DNA of 31,164 bases. Source: Acidobacteria bacterium UBA823. Lineage in GTDB: Bacteria; Acidobacteriota; Vicinamibacteria; Vicinamibacterales; UBA823. Shown piece after piece: positions 14,511-23,075 of the stretch (within the stretch, counting starts at the first letter, position 1; each line of letters begins with the position of its first letter). Under the pieces are notes generated by a model, which saw nothing but the letters and a program-made list of their open reading frames with translations, made no database searches and was not told the DNA's origin. The stretch is from the NCBI GenBank assembly GCA_002296225.1, contig DBHR01000052.1:9847-41010 (forward strand), written 5' to 3'. The translations under genes and the position numbers were made by a program.

Positions 14511-15830
14511 TTATCTCCACGGCATCAGCGCTTCGATCCACGCGATGCGTGCCAAGTCGTTGTAAATGACGGTTACCATTAACATCATCAGCACGACGAA
14601 ACCGGCCAGCAGCATCTTCTCCTTAACGCGCACGCTGAAATCGCGCCCAGAGACCCCCTCGAGCGCCAAAATGAATATGTGGCCGCCGTCAAGCACCGGA
14701 ATCGGCAGTAAGTTCAGGATGCCCAGGTTCAGGCTGATCATAGCCATCAGCGTGAACAACGCTATGAACCCGACCTGCGCGGCACCTCCCGAAAGTTGCG
14801 CGATGCCTACCGGTCCCATGAGTTGACTCGGCGATGTTTCACGAGTCAACAACCCCCATAATGTTCGAAAGATGAGGCCGGACCATTCGTAATTCCGTTC
14901 GAAGCTCATCTGCACAGCCTGAAGCGGTCCCGGCTCAATCGTCCGAAGCTCGTACGGACTCAGGCTGACACCGATCAGCCCGACGTCGCCGCGCAGTGCC
15001 GGCGTTACTTCGATTTCTCGTTCTGCGTCAGCGCGCCGCACAGTAAGGGTTAGGGCCACATCCGGGCTCTCGTTGATCCGCTGGATGAACTCCTCGTGAG
15101 CCACCGGGTCACCGTCGACTGCCACGATGATGTCTCCCGACTGGATGCCTGCCCGCGTGGCTGGCTCGCCGGGCGCCACGTCACGGATCTGTGGGTGCAT
15201 CTCTGGCAACACCCCGATGTTACCCACTGCGAACTGTGTCTGGGCGGCTGGTGTCACGTGTAGCGTCACCGATCGTTCGCCCCGCTGGACGACGACGTCC
15301 AGCTCGCGCTCGGCCCGTGGCATGACGGCCATGAATAGCGCTTCCCAAGTTGGCACGGAATCACCTGCGACGCTGACAATTAGATCACCGGGCAGGATGC
15401 CAGCGGTCTCCGCAGGCGAACCCTCGGTGACAGCACCGACGACCGGGGGTTGCTCCTCGTAAATCGGCACCTCGGCGCCCTGATACAACACGACTGTCAT
15501 GACAACGACAGCGAGCACGATGTTCATGGTCGGGCCCATGACCAACACTTGGAACCGCTCCCATTTGGTCTTCGAAAGAAACTCGTGATCCAGTCCTGCG
15601 CGGGCCTCATCCGGGCTCTCGCCTGCCATCTTCACGTAGCCCCCAAGGGGAATCGCGCTGATGCAGTAGTCCGTGTCGCCGCGCCGCACCGTCAACAGTT
15701 TCGGACCGAAACCGAGGGAGAACGTCAACACGCGAACGCCGATGCGCCTAGCTAGTAGGTAGTGTCCCAACTCGTGCACGAAGACCAGCACGCCGAGCAC
15801 GAATACAAACGCCGCTAAACTCGTCAGCAC
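14511..15830 (-). CDS. rseP: RIP metalloprotease RseP (site-2 protease family)
   Basis: This intramembrane zinc protease cleaves membrane-bound anti-sigma factors and remnant signal peptides. From the GTG at 15830 it has about 439 residues, the usual size. The first helix holds the catalytic HELGH (residues 19-23). GGYVKMAGES follows, then two PDZ domains (VTEGSPAETAGILPGDLI and PATRAGIQSGDIIVAVDGD). A last helix has NLLPIPVLDGGHI, which supplies the third zinc ligand. I prefer the GTG start because GAGG lies 5 nt upstream and the family begins with this hydrophobic helix. An ATG at 15866 would add a charged 12-residue leader not typical of the family. It sits after dxr, as in many bacteria. 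Confidence 0.95.
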   Translation of the reverse strand: MLTSLAAFVFVLGVLVFVHELGHYLLARRIGVRVLTFSLGFGPKLLTVRRGDTDYCISAIPLGGYVKMAGESPDEARAGLDHEFLSKTKWERFQVLVMGPTMNIVLAVVVMTVVLYQGAEVPIYEEQPPVVGAVTEGSPAETAGILPGDLIVSVAGDSVPTWEALFMAVMPRAERELDVVVQRGERSVTLHVTPAAQTQFAVGNIGVLPEMHPQIRDVAPGEPATRAGIQSGDIIVAVDGDPVAHEEFIQRINESPDVALTLTVRRADAEREIEVTPALRGDVGLIGVSLSPYELRTIEPGPLQAVQMSFERNYEWSGLIFRTLWGLLTRETSPSQLMGPVGIAQLSGGAAQVGFIALFTLMAMISLNLGILNLLPIPVLDGGHIFILALEGVSGRDFSVRVKEKMLLAGFVVLMMLMVTVIYNDLARIAWIEALMPWR

Positions 15831-15900
15831 CACGACCTCATGTTCTTCAGATCGCCGAACAGGCATTCAGCCATGCCCGACACCGTGCACCGCACACGTT

Positions 15901-17088
15901 TCAGACCGATTGTATCTCCGGAAGAAGGTTCCGTGAAAATTCTCGCGCCCAACGATCTACTCCACGCACGTCGGCTAACGTGCGGATGGGTCCATCGCTC
16001 ATCTCGGCCCGAGTGCTCAGCGCGCGTTCGATCAGGGCCGGAATCCCTACGAAGGACAGCGTCCCCGCGAGAAACGCCGATACCGCTACCTCGTTGGCCG
16101 TGTTCAGAACGATCGGCAGAGCGCCCTCCGCCCGCAGTGCGCGGTAGGCCAGCGCCAGGCAGGGAAATCGCTCAACATCGGGTCGATAAAACTCCAACGA
16201 TCCACAGGTCGACAGGTCCAACGTCGGCAATGTGGCATCCCATCGATCGGGGTAGGACAAGGCGTATTGAATCGGCAACTGCATGTCGGTGATCCCCAAC
16301 TGGGCGATCACCGATCCGTCACGCAATTCGACCATCGAGTGGACAATCGACTGCGGGTGCACGAGCACGTCGACCTGATCAGCGGTCATGCCAAAGAACC
16401 AACGAGCCTCAATGACCTCCAACCCCTTGTTCATGAGCGTCGCGGAGTCAACGGTGATCTTGTCCCCCATGTTCCATGTCGGATGTCGCAACGCGGCCGC
16501 AGGCTTGACGGTTTTCAGGCGTTCGGTCGACCACTCGCGAAACGGACCACCCGATGCGGTCAAGATGAGTCGGCGGACCTCGGAAACAGATCGACCGTGC
16601 AGGCACTGGTGGATGGCGTTGTGCTCGCTGTCGACCGGAAGGATCGCGACGCCGTGCCGGCGCGCGGCCTCCATCACGAGGCTCCCGGCCATCACCAGCA
16701 CTTCTTTGTTCGCAAGGGCGATCGTCTTCCCGGCCTCGATCGCCAGCAAGACAGCCTCAAGCGCGGCCGTGCCAGCGGAGGCACACAGCACGATGTCCAC
16801 TTCGGGATGCGTCGCCACAGCAGCGAGACCTTCCGGGCCGGCACACGCAGAGATGCGCCGTGTGCCGTCGGCTCCCATCGCACGCCGTACGTGGTCCAAC
16901 GCCTTGGGCGTGGCCATAGCAATGACCGCTGGCGTGAACTCCTCGACCTGCTCGGCAAGTCGCGCCGAGTTTTGCCAAGCTGCCAAGCCGACGACGCGCA
17001 GTGCATCTGGGTTAGCTTTGACGACCGCTAGTGCACTAGTGCCAATGGAACCAGTCGATCCGAGAATGGCGATGCGCTTCACGCTCAC
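15901..17088 (-). CDS. dxr: 1-deoxy-D-xylulose 5-phosphate reductoisomerase
   Basis: This cytoplasmic enzyme of the MEP pathway converts DXP to MEP with NADPH. It has 395 residues, normal for the family. The N-terminal NADPH-binding loop is GSTGSIG (10-16). ALANKEVLVMAG and PVDSEHNAIHQCL follow, with acidic metal ligands, then TASGGPFR and HPTWNMGDKITVDSATLMNKG of the substrate and flap region. The start is GTG, overlapping the cdsA stop (ATGTGAGCGTG), so translation is coupled to cdsA. A second GTG six bases downstream is an alternative start and fits the AGGGG spacing better. The order uppS-cdsA-dxr-rseP is conserved in many bacteria. Confidence 0.97.
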   Translation of the reverse strand: MSVKRIAILGSTGSIGTSALAVVKANPDALRVVGLAAWQNSARLAEQVEEFTPAVIAMATPKALDHVRRAMGADGTRRISACAGPEGLAAVATHPEVDIVLCASAGTAALEAVLLAIEAGKTIALANKEVLVMAGSLVMEAARRHGVAILPVDSEHNAIHQCLHGRSVSEVRRLILTASGGPFREWSTERLKTVKPAAALRHPTWNMGDKITVDSATLMNKGLEVIEARWFFGMTADQVDVLVHPQSIVHSMVELRDGSVIAQLGITDMQLPIQYALSYPDRWDATLPTLDLSTCGSLEFYRPDVERFPCLALAYRALRAEGALPIVLNTANEVAVSAFLAGTLSFVGIPALIERALSTRAEMSDGPIRTLADVRGVDRWAREFSRNLLPEIQSV

Positions 17089-17864
17089 ATCCCCTGAAGG
17101 ACGACATCGAACAATGGGATGGCAAAGAGCCAGCTATCAAGGCGATCCAAGATCCCGCCATGGCCTGGGATCAAACCAGACACGTCCTTCACGCCAGCCT
17201 CGCGCTTCAATCTCGACTCGAACAGGTCGCCGACAATCCCGAGTCCTGCTAACGCCGCGCCGAAAGCACCAGCTAGCAAAGATGGGAGGACCACCCCCCC
17301 CCACCCGCCTACCATCACCATAGCCACCGCCCCTGCGATGACTCCGCTGACCGCACCCTCAACGGTCTTCTTGGGGCTTGTTATCGCCGCCAGGGGCCGG
17401 CGTCCTAGAATCCGGCCACCGTAGAACTGCGCGGTATCGCTCGCCACGATGACGACCAAGAGCAGCAGCAACGCCTCAGAGCCCCGCGTCGCATTGAGCG
17501 CGACAAGGGTCCCGATTGGCAGGCCAACGTAGAGCGGACCGAACAGGCCTGCAGCGTAAGCCCAGCCACCCGAAGACCGGCCTTGGGCCTGGCCTGCCGC
17601 AGCGGCACCAACAGCGACCGTTGCGGCCATCAGTACTAGCGAGATCGCGTAGTCCAGAGCGACAGCTGCGCAGATCGCCAGTCCAGACGCAATGACAATT
17701 TCGGTTGGTACAGGCATGCCGGCTCGGCCTGCCAGCTCCGCATACTCGATCAAGGCAAATAGCACGACTATTTCGGCAAGTACAAACGTTGCCCAGTCAG
17801 GTAGCCACCAAACTGTCCCTACAACGATCGCCAATATGGCGAGAGCGCTGATTACACGCGTCAT
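17085..17864 (-). CDS. cdsA: Phosphatidate cytidylyltransferase (CdsA)
   Basis: This integral membrane enzyme makes CDP-diacylglycerol from phosphatidate and CTP, the precursor of phospholipids. It has 259 residues with about 7-8 hydrophobic helices. The C-terminal signature is plain: SPKKTVEGAVSG, then GDLFESRLKREAGVKD and the metal-binding PGHGGILDRLDS. The start ATG is the first residue before a hydrophobic helix. The coding strand contains a run of nine G (17294-17302) within the GGWGGVV segment, a possible slippage site; the frame is intact as given. It overlaps dxr by 4 bases and follows uppS by 68 bases. Confidence 0.95.
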   Translation of the reverse strand: MTRVISALAILAIVVGTVWWLPDWATFVLAEIVVLFALIEYAELAGRAGMPVPTEIVIASGLAICAAVALDYAISLVLMAATVAVGAAAAGQAQGRSSGGWAYAAGLFGPLYVGLPIGTLVALNATRGSEALLLLLVVIVASDTAQFYGGRILGRRPLAAITSPKKTVEGAVSGVIAGAVAMVMVGGWGGVVLPSLLAGAFGAALAGLGIVGDLFESRLKREAGVKDVSGLIPGHGGILDRLDSWLFAIPLFDVVLQGM

Positions 17865-17932
17865 CCGTTTCAGACCCTCGTCGGGAAGCCGCCCTTACTG
17901 GTAGGTCAGGAACCCGGATAGGTGACCGTCGC

Positions 17933-18715
17933 TCATCCAGCGACGACCGGTCGGGTAATACCCCCGTAACGCCGTTCTCGCTTTTGATAGGCGTGAAGCG
18001 CTTCGAACAAATGGCGGCATCGGAAATCCGGCCAGAGTGTCTCGGTTACCCAGATTTCCGCATAGGCGATCTGCCACAACAGAAAGTTGCTGACTCGCAT
18101 TTCGCCACTCGTCCGGATCAGTAAATCCGGATCCGGCTGACCGGCCGTGTATAGAAAATCTGCGAATCGATCTTCGTCAAGCTCATCTGGACGCACACCA
18201 GCGTCCATCGCGCCCCGGGCAGCGTCGACGATCTCCGCCCGCCCACCGTAGTTCAGTGCAATGTTGAATTGCATACCGGTATTGGTCTCGGTTTGGCGCG
18301 TGGCGAAAGCCAACTCATCACGCACGTCTGACGTTAACTCGTCCCCACGCCCGACGACCTTGAATCGAATGTTGTTGTCCAGTAGCCTCCGTAATTCTTG
18401 GCGCAGGTAGTACTTAAGAAGCGTCATCAGCGTAGCGATTTCGCCAGGTGGCCGCTTCCAGTTTTCGATTGAGAACGCGTAGAGCGTCAGCACCTGCACG
18501 CCGACCCGCGCTGAAGCTTCGACTACGTCGCGTACGGAATCAATGCCAGCCCGGTGTCCTTGTACACGCGGCAGACCCCGCTGCGCCGCCCACCGACCGT
18601 TACCATCCATGATGACGGCAACGTGAGTGGGAAGGCGGTCGAAGTCAATCTGGCGAGCCAACGCGGCTTCCGCCGACCCTTGTTCGACCCAGGTCAGAAC
18701 GTCCTCTAGGCTCAT
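17933..18715 (-). CDS. uppS: Undecaprenyl diphosphate synthase (cis-prenyltransferase, UppS)
   Basis: This enzyme adds isopentenyl units in cis to farnesyl diphosphate, giving the C55 lipid carrier for peptidoglycan and other polymers. From the ATG at 18715 it has 260 residues, the normal size. The signatures are VIMDGNGRWA with catalytic Asp37, GHRAG, LTLYAFSIENWKRP, LNYGGRAEIVDA and the C-terminal PDLLIRTSGEMRVSNFLLWQ. The frame stays open to a TTG at 18811, but that extra part has no family resemblance. The start is not marked by a strong Shine-Dalgarno. It uses isoprenoid precursors made by Dxr and IspG, both encoded in this window. Confidence 0.95.
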   Translation of the reverse strand: MSLEDVLTWVEQGSAEAALARQIDFDRLPTHVAVIMDGNGRWAAQRGLPRVQGHRAGIDSVRDVVEASARVGVQVLTLYAFSIENWKRPPGEIATLMTLLKYYLRQELRRLLDNNIRFKVVGRGDELTSDVRDELAFATRQTETNTGMQFNIALNYGGRAEIVDAARGAMDAGVRPDELDEDRFADFLYTAGQPDPDLLIRTSGEMRVSNFLLWQIAYAEIWVTETLWPDFRCRHLFEALHAYQKRERRYGGITRPVVAG

Positions 18716-18835
18716 CCGTCTGTCAGGCAGCCAGCGCCATGGGGTCCAAGCGAGGGACCGACCGAAACTCCTTAGAATGACGATGATACAGGCTGTCCGA
18801 GCGTGGTTCAAGGCAGGGCAACGTTACGATGGAAC

Positions 18836-19597
18836 TCAGTAGTTAACCCGCAAGAGGCACAGGCCCTCGGGCGGAGCCGTCGGCCCAGCCGCAGCGCGAT
18901 CTCCAGACACCAACACCTGACCCACACTGGCTGGCTTGCGCCGCTGGGCCCCAACTTCGACGAGGGTTCCGACGATCGCTCGCACCATGTGGCGGAGAAA
19001 GCCATTTCCTTCGACCTCAATCGTAACAAGCTGGCCTCCCCCTTCAGCCCGACTGAGCTCGGTCTCGACAACGTCGAGCCGGTCGATCCGACGAACGGTG
19101 GTCCTGACATCACTGCCCGTCGCCTGAAACCCGACGAAATCGTGCTCGCCAAGAAGCACCTCGCTGCCGTCACGCATAGCCGCGCAGTCGAGCTCATACG
19201 TAACATGCCAAGCGTACCGGCGTTCGAAAGGGCTCACGATAACGCCACTCACGATCCGATACCGATACACCTTTCCAACCACGCTTCCCCGTGCATCGAA
19301 CCCGGGAGGTGCTTCGACGGCCTCGAGAATTCTTATGTCCGCTGGCAGCATGGCGTTGAGCGCCCTGGCTAATTTAGTCACGGCAATTGGATGAGTAAGT
19401 CGCGCGCCCGCTACTTGCCCGAGTGCGTGTACACCAGCGTCGGTCCGGCCGGCACCAATCACGGTCACCGGTGCACCCTCAAGGCGACCGAGCGCCTCCT
19501 CGAGTTGCCGTTGTATTGACTGTCCATTCGGCTGCCGCTGCCAGCCAACGTAATCAGTCCCTTCGTAGGCGATCGTAAGCTTGATGATCCTACACAT
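18836..19597 (-). CDS. truA: tRNA pseudouridine(38-40) synthase (TruA)
   Basis: This enzyme isomerises uridines 38-40 in the tRNA anticodon arm. From the ATG at 19597 it has 253 residues, the usual length. It starts with the expected IIKLTIAYEGTDYVGWQRQ. The catalytic aspartate Asp53 lies in GAGRTDAGVHALGQV. Later motifs include RYRIVSG, HDFVGFQATG and GNGFLRHMVRAIVGTLVEVG. A longer open frame to 19678 overlaps the pyrE end and is not family-like. It lies between pyrE and uppS in the same orientation, with 40- and 120-base gaps, and is probably part of one transcript. Confidence 0.95.
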   Translation of the reverse strand: MCRIIKLTIAYEGTDYVGWQRQPNGQSIQRQLEEALGRLEGAPVTVIGAGRTDAGVHALGQVAGARLTHPIAVTKLARALNAMLPADIRILEAVEAPPGFDARGSVVGKVYRYRIVSGVIVSPFERRYAWHVTYELDCAAMRDGSEVLLGEHDFVGFQATGSDVRTTVRRIDRLDVVETELSRAEGGGQLVTIEVEGNGFLRHMVRAIVGTLVEVGAQRRKPASVGQVLVSGDRAAAGPTAPPEGLCLLRVNY

Positions 19598-19637
19598 CGC
19601 AGTTCCCGCCCTGGCACCGACTCGTTCGGGTGCAGTT

Positions 19638-20219
19638 TTACCGAGCAATCGGAGAAGGCCTGGAACCGGGCTTGACAATCGGCGTTCCCGATTCGCAGAG
19701 CGGGCACTGGGCTGGGTCGTAGGTGGGAAGTGCTAGTCTAGCTAAGGCAAACCAGGGCACGTCAAACTCTACACCAGCGCTCCGGTCGATGATCGCCGCC
19801 GCCCCAACCACTTCAGCACCCGCTTGCCGTGCGACGTCGATCGTTTCGCGCGTCGACTTGCCCGTAGTGACGATGTCCTCGATCACAAGGACGCGCTCTC
19901 CCTGCGCAAAAGTGAATCCCCGCCGCAGCGCCAGGGAGTCCGCCACTCGTTCAGCAAAGATGCCGCGGATCTCGAGTCCGCGGGCAACCTCGTGGCCGAT
20001 GACGATGCCACCCAACGCCGGGGACAGGACCGTCGCCGGCCGCTGGCCGCGTGCCTGCGCCGCGATGGTCTCGCCAAGTGCCTGCGCATGCGTGGGATGC
20101 TGCAGCACTTGCGCGCACTGAAGATACCCCTGGCTATGCAGACCTGACGAGAGTCGGAAGTGGCCATCCAAAAGAGCGCCAGCCGCTCGGAACAACTCAA
20201 GAACCTGATCTGAATTCAT
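19638..20219 (-). CDS. pyrE: Orotate phosphoribosyltransferase (Thermus-type PyrE)
   Basis: This enzyme joins orotate and PRPP to give OMP, the fifth step of UMP synthesis. It has 193 residues. The N-terminus GHFRLSSGLHSQGYLQCAQVL (19-39) and SPALGGIVIG are typical of the Thermus-type PyrE branch. The PRPP loop is VLVIEDIVTTGKST (110-123). The C-terminal tail CPLCESGTPIVKPGS, with a CxxC, is also usual in this branch. It heads the minus-strand run pyrE-truA-uppS-cdsA-dxr-rseP and is not in the pyr operon 4 kb away, which has its own PyrE paralogue. I consider this copy the more likely true OPRT. Confidence 0.92.
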   Translation of the reverse strand: MNSDQVLELFRAAGALLDGHFRLSSGLHSQGYLQCAQVLQHPTHAQALGETIAAQARGQRPATVLSPALGGIVIGHEVARGLEIRGIFAERVADSLALRRGFTFAQGERVLVIEDIVTTGKSTRETIDVARQAGAEVVGAAAIIDRSAGVEFDVPWFALARLALPTYDPAQCPLCESGTPIVKPGSRPSPIAR

Positions 20220-20500
20220 GACAAGGGATTATTGTGCCACTGGTCCGTCTGCTCCATAAGGTCGCACAGCCGTGGAGCGAAGTCTCACGGCAACGCCACC
20301 TGACCTGCCTGTTCGGACTCTGCAAACAGCAACGTCCCCCTAGTATACAATTGACTGAAACTTACTCTTGGTCTTGCACGTCTATACATACCAGGGCTGA
20401 AATACTTCGCCGAAGCGTCTAAGGGCGCTCGGGTAAGTCCTTACTGGAAGCCGGCTTCAGTTACTTGCTGGTGATTGTTGCACAGAGGAAAGAGGTATCC
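20220..20500. other. Divergent intergenic region between pyrE and the TolC-family gene
   Basis: These 281 bases hold no recognisable gene. Both flanking genes start here. Promoter-like fragments are present, such as TTGACT at 20351 and TATACA at 20383 (plus) and TATACT on the minus strand at 20347-20342, but none pairs with a -35 at a good distance. A 12-base palindrome GAAGCCGGCTTC (20447-20458) and a short hairpin CTTCG-C-CGAAG near 20405 lie upstream of the TolC-family gene and could be operators or RNA hairpins. Confidence 0.4.
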
Positions 20501-22246
20501 ATGCTTGGCAAGTTTGGTCGAAGGTGCCGCGTGCTGGGAGCCGTGGTGGTTTCTTTATCGTGTGTCGTGCCAGCATCTGGCCAGGCGCTGGCTAGATTCG
20601 AACGATCGCCCATCCTGATGAGAGCGCGAATCAGCGAAGGCCTCGTTCTACCGCAGGTTGCAGCCAACCAGACAGCGAACCGCCCGCTTTTAAGACTGTC
20701 ACTGGACGAGGCCGTCGAGTTGGCCCTGGAACAGAACCTCAATATACGGATCCAACGACTGAACCCCCTAATGCAGGACCTATCAATCGCGGACGTGCGG
20801 TCGGCTTGGGCTCCAACTCTCAACTCGACCTTCCAAAACAACTCTCAGGTCACACCGTCCACGACCCAGCTGTCCGGCGGCTTGGATCAGATTAACACCG
20901 ATACGTTTCAAAACGTCATTGGCATTAATCAACTCACACCGTGGGGTGGTAACTATAACGTCAACTGGAACAGCACGCGCCAGACAACATCGAGCTTCTT
21001 CACGAGTTTTAATCCAGCGCTGCGATCAACGATGTCAATGCAATTTGTCCAGCCTCTGCTCAGGAATCGCAAGATCGATAACGTTCGGCAACGGCTCCAA
21101 ATAACCAAGATAAATCGTGATATCTCCGACATCCAGCTACGGGACACGATCGTATCGACGATCCGTCAGGTCAAGAACGCCTATTGGGAACTTTCGGGAG
21201 CCATCGCCGCGTTCGCCGTGCAGCAGCAGTCGCTTGCACTCGCTGAGGAATCACTGAGAAACAACCGTACGCGGGTTGAGGTGGGTACGATGGCGCCGAT
21301 AGACATTATTGAAGCCCAAGCCGAAGTCGCCAGGAACGAGGAGGCCGTCATCGTTGCCGAGGCCCTCATCGAGGAAACAGAAGACGTGTTGCGAACACTG
21401 ATCATGGAGCCGACTACACCGAATTTTTGGTTGCTTCGGTTGGAGCCGACCGACCCCGCGCTCTTGCACTCTCGCGAAATCAACATTGACAGCGCGGTCG
21501 CCAATGCCCTCAGTAAACGAACTGACATCGCACAAATCCGACGTAGCCTAGATAACACTGACACGAACATTCGTTATTACGAGAACCAGCGGCTGCCGGA
21601 CCTCAATTTCCAAGCGGATTATTCATCCACAGCCGCTGGTGGGACGAAATTGACCCGGGCAAGCATGTTCGGTGGCGACATCATCGATCGGACCAATACG
21701 AGCTTCGGCTCGGTGTTGGGCAGCGCGCTCCAGAGTGACTTCCCGACCTGGACATTCTCGCTGAACATCTCTTATCCGCTGGGTGGAAGCTCAGCCGATG
21801 CAAATCTAGCGCGGTCCCGCCTTGAGCGAACCCAAACCGAGGCGCGGATCCAGACGGCAGAACTCCAAGCAGCCACGGAAGTTCGGCGGACGGGCCGAAA
21901 CGTCAACACCAACGTGAAGCGGGTTGACGCCACCGGCGTAGCCCGTCAACTAGCCGAGGAACGTCTAGAAGCGGAACAGAAGAAATTCACTGTCGGCATG
22001 TCAACAAGCTTTCTCGTATTCCAGGCCCAGCGAGACCTGGCCGACGCACGCAATAGCGAATTACGCGCCGTGCTCGATTACCTCAAAGCTCTCGTTGATT
22101 TCGAAGCAGTTCAGGAAACCTCACTGACCGGCGGCGCCGGCTCGTTCACACTCACGTCTGGAACAGCCGGTAGTGGGCAAGCCGTCAGCGGGCAAGCCGT
22201 CGGTGTCCAACTCGGCGGTGGCGGTGGCGGTGGCCAACAATTCTAG
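20501..22246 (+). CDS. TolC-family outer membrane efflux protein
   Basis: This is an outer-membrane channel of tripartite efflux or type I secretion systems. From the ATG at 20501 it has 581 residues; this start has AGAGGT 4 nt upstream and begins a signal peptide (about 1-29, VVVSLSCVVPASGQA). A longer frame adds 12 residues without a ribosome binding site. Two OEP repeats are visible, with long alpha-helical heptad regions. The first contains LSLDEAVELALEQNLNIRIQRL and the second SYPLGGSSADANLARSRLERTQ and EERLEAEQKKFTVGMS. The C-terminus ends in a glycine-rich tail with several GQAV and GG repeats. No RND or membrane-fusion partner lies nearby, so it may serve pumps encoded elsewhere. Confidence 0.92.
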   Translation: MLGKFGRRCRVLGAVVVSLSCVVPASGQALARFERSPILMRARISEGLVLPQVAANQTANRPLLRLSLDEAVELALEQNLNIRIQRLNPLMQDLSIADVRSAWAPTLNSTFQNNSQVTPSTTQLSGGLDQINTDTFQNVIGINQLTPWGGNYNVNWNSTRQTTSSFFTSFNPALRSTMSMQFVQPLLRNRKIDNVRQRLQITKINRDISDIQLRDTIVSTIRQVKNAYWELSGAIAAFAVQQQSLALAEESLRNNRTRVEVGTMAPIDIIEAQAEVARNEEAVIVAEALIEETEDVLRTLIMEPTTPNFWLLRLEPTDPALLHSREINIDSAVANALSKRTDIAQIRRSLDNTDTNIRYYENQRLPDLNFQADYSSTAAGGTKLTRASMFGGDIIDRTNTSFGSVLGSALQSDFPTWTFSLNISYPLGGSSADANLARSRLERTQTEARIQTAELQAATEVRRTGRNVNTNVKRVDATGVARQLAEERLEAEQKKFTVGMSTSFLVFQAQRDLADARNSELRAVLDYLKALVDFEAVQETSLTGGAGSFTLTSGTAGSGQAVSGQAVGVQLGGGGGGGQQF

Positions 22247-22290
22247 CCGCGCGCGTTCGCGTGTGACCGTCCGAACCGACATCGGGATAA

Positions 22291-22299
22291 TGCTACACT
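22291..22299 (+). promoter_or_regulatory. Extended -10 promoter element at the glycosyltransferase
   Basis: TGCTACACT, an extended -10 box, ends 6 nt before the GTG start of the glycosyltransferase. If used, the transcript would begin at the start codon, as proposed for ispG and pyrK. No good -35 is seen. Confidence 0.4.
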
Positions 22300-22305
22300 T
22301 CTCCG

Positions 22306-23052
22306 GTGCCGAAACTGTCGGTCACAGTCATCACAAAAGACGAAGAGGAAAACCTCGCCAGGGCCCTGGAATCGGTCTCGTGGGCTGACGAGATCGTGGT
22401 CGTCGACTGCGGCAGCCAAGACGGAACGACGGATGTCGCGTACCGGTTCACAAACCGCGTGTCGGTCCGGCCCTGGACCAGCTACGGTGACCAGAAGAAC
22501 CACGCTGCCGAACTCGCAAGCCACGACTGGATTTTCTCGCTTGATGCTGATGAGCGTGTCTCCTCCGAGTTAGCAGCCGAAATCCTGGAACTAATAGCAA
22601 CCGAGCCGGCTCATCGTGGCTATCGCGTACCACGCGTTGCCTTTCATCTCGGACGGTGGATCCGGTCAACCGACTGGTATCCCGACTTCCAGCTTCGCCT
22701 CTACGATCGACGTGCCGGGCGCTGGACCACCCCCAGCGTGCACGAATCTGTGAAGGTCCCTAGACAGGTTGGCCGTCTTCGTCACGAACTCGAGCACTAT
22801 ACCTATCGCAACCTTGCACATCAGTTCAACACGATCGACCGTTACACGACCCTCGCGGCTAACGACATGGCGACCCAAGGTCGCCATGTCGGCTTGATCA
22901 GACTGGCCGTGCATCCATTCCTAGTCTTTCTCCGGAATTATCTATTCCGAGGCGGGATTCGTGATGGCTCAGTTGGGTTCATCGTCTCAGCGATGAATGC
23001 CCATTATGTGTTTCTGAAATTCGCAAAGCTGTGGGAACGGCGGCACCGCTGA
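22306..23052 (+). CDS. Family 2 glycosyltransferase, WaaE/KdtX-like
   Basis: This 248-residue GT-A fold enzyme begins with the family-2 hallmark LSVTVITKDEEENLARAL. VVVDCGSQDGTTDVA follows, then the metal-binding DxD in SLDADERV (Asp80, Asp82). The next segments, GYRVPRVAFHLGRWIRSTDWYPDFQLRLY and VHESV, match WaaE-like enzymes that add sugars to the lipopolysaccharide core. The C-terminus has a hydrophobic stretch (HPFLVFLRNYLFRGG), likely membrane-associated. The start is GTG with no Shine-Dalgarno. It lies 59 bases after the TolC-family gene and converges with the DUF2400 gene. The acceptor sugar is not predictable. Confidence 0.92.
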   Translation: MPKLSVTVITKDEEENLARALESVSWADEIVVVDCGSQDGTTDVAYRFTNRVSVRPWTSYGDQKNHAAELASHDWIFSLDADERVSSELAAEILELIATEPAHRGYRVPRVAFHLGRWIRSTDWYPDFQLRLYDRRAGRWTTPSVHESVKVPRQVGRLRHELEHYTYRNLAHQFNTIDRYTTLAANDMATQGRHVGLIRLAVHPFLVFLRNYLFRGGIRDGSVGFIVSAMNAHYVFLKFAKLWERRHR

Positions 23053-23075
23053 GACCCACAGGATTTTTGAGATGC

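Noticed and set aside
16267..17323. Two long plus-strand open frames opposite dxr
   Set aside because: They are antisense to a clear, full-length dxr, show no family resemblance and have the odd composition expected of a shadow frame in GC-rich DNA.
20351..20388. TTGACT and TATACA as a promoter for the TolC-family gene
   Set aside because: The spacer would be 26 bases, far too long for a sigma-70 promoter.
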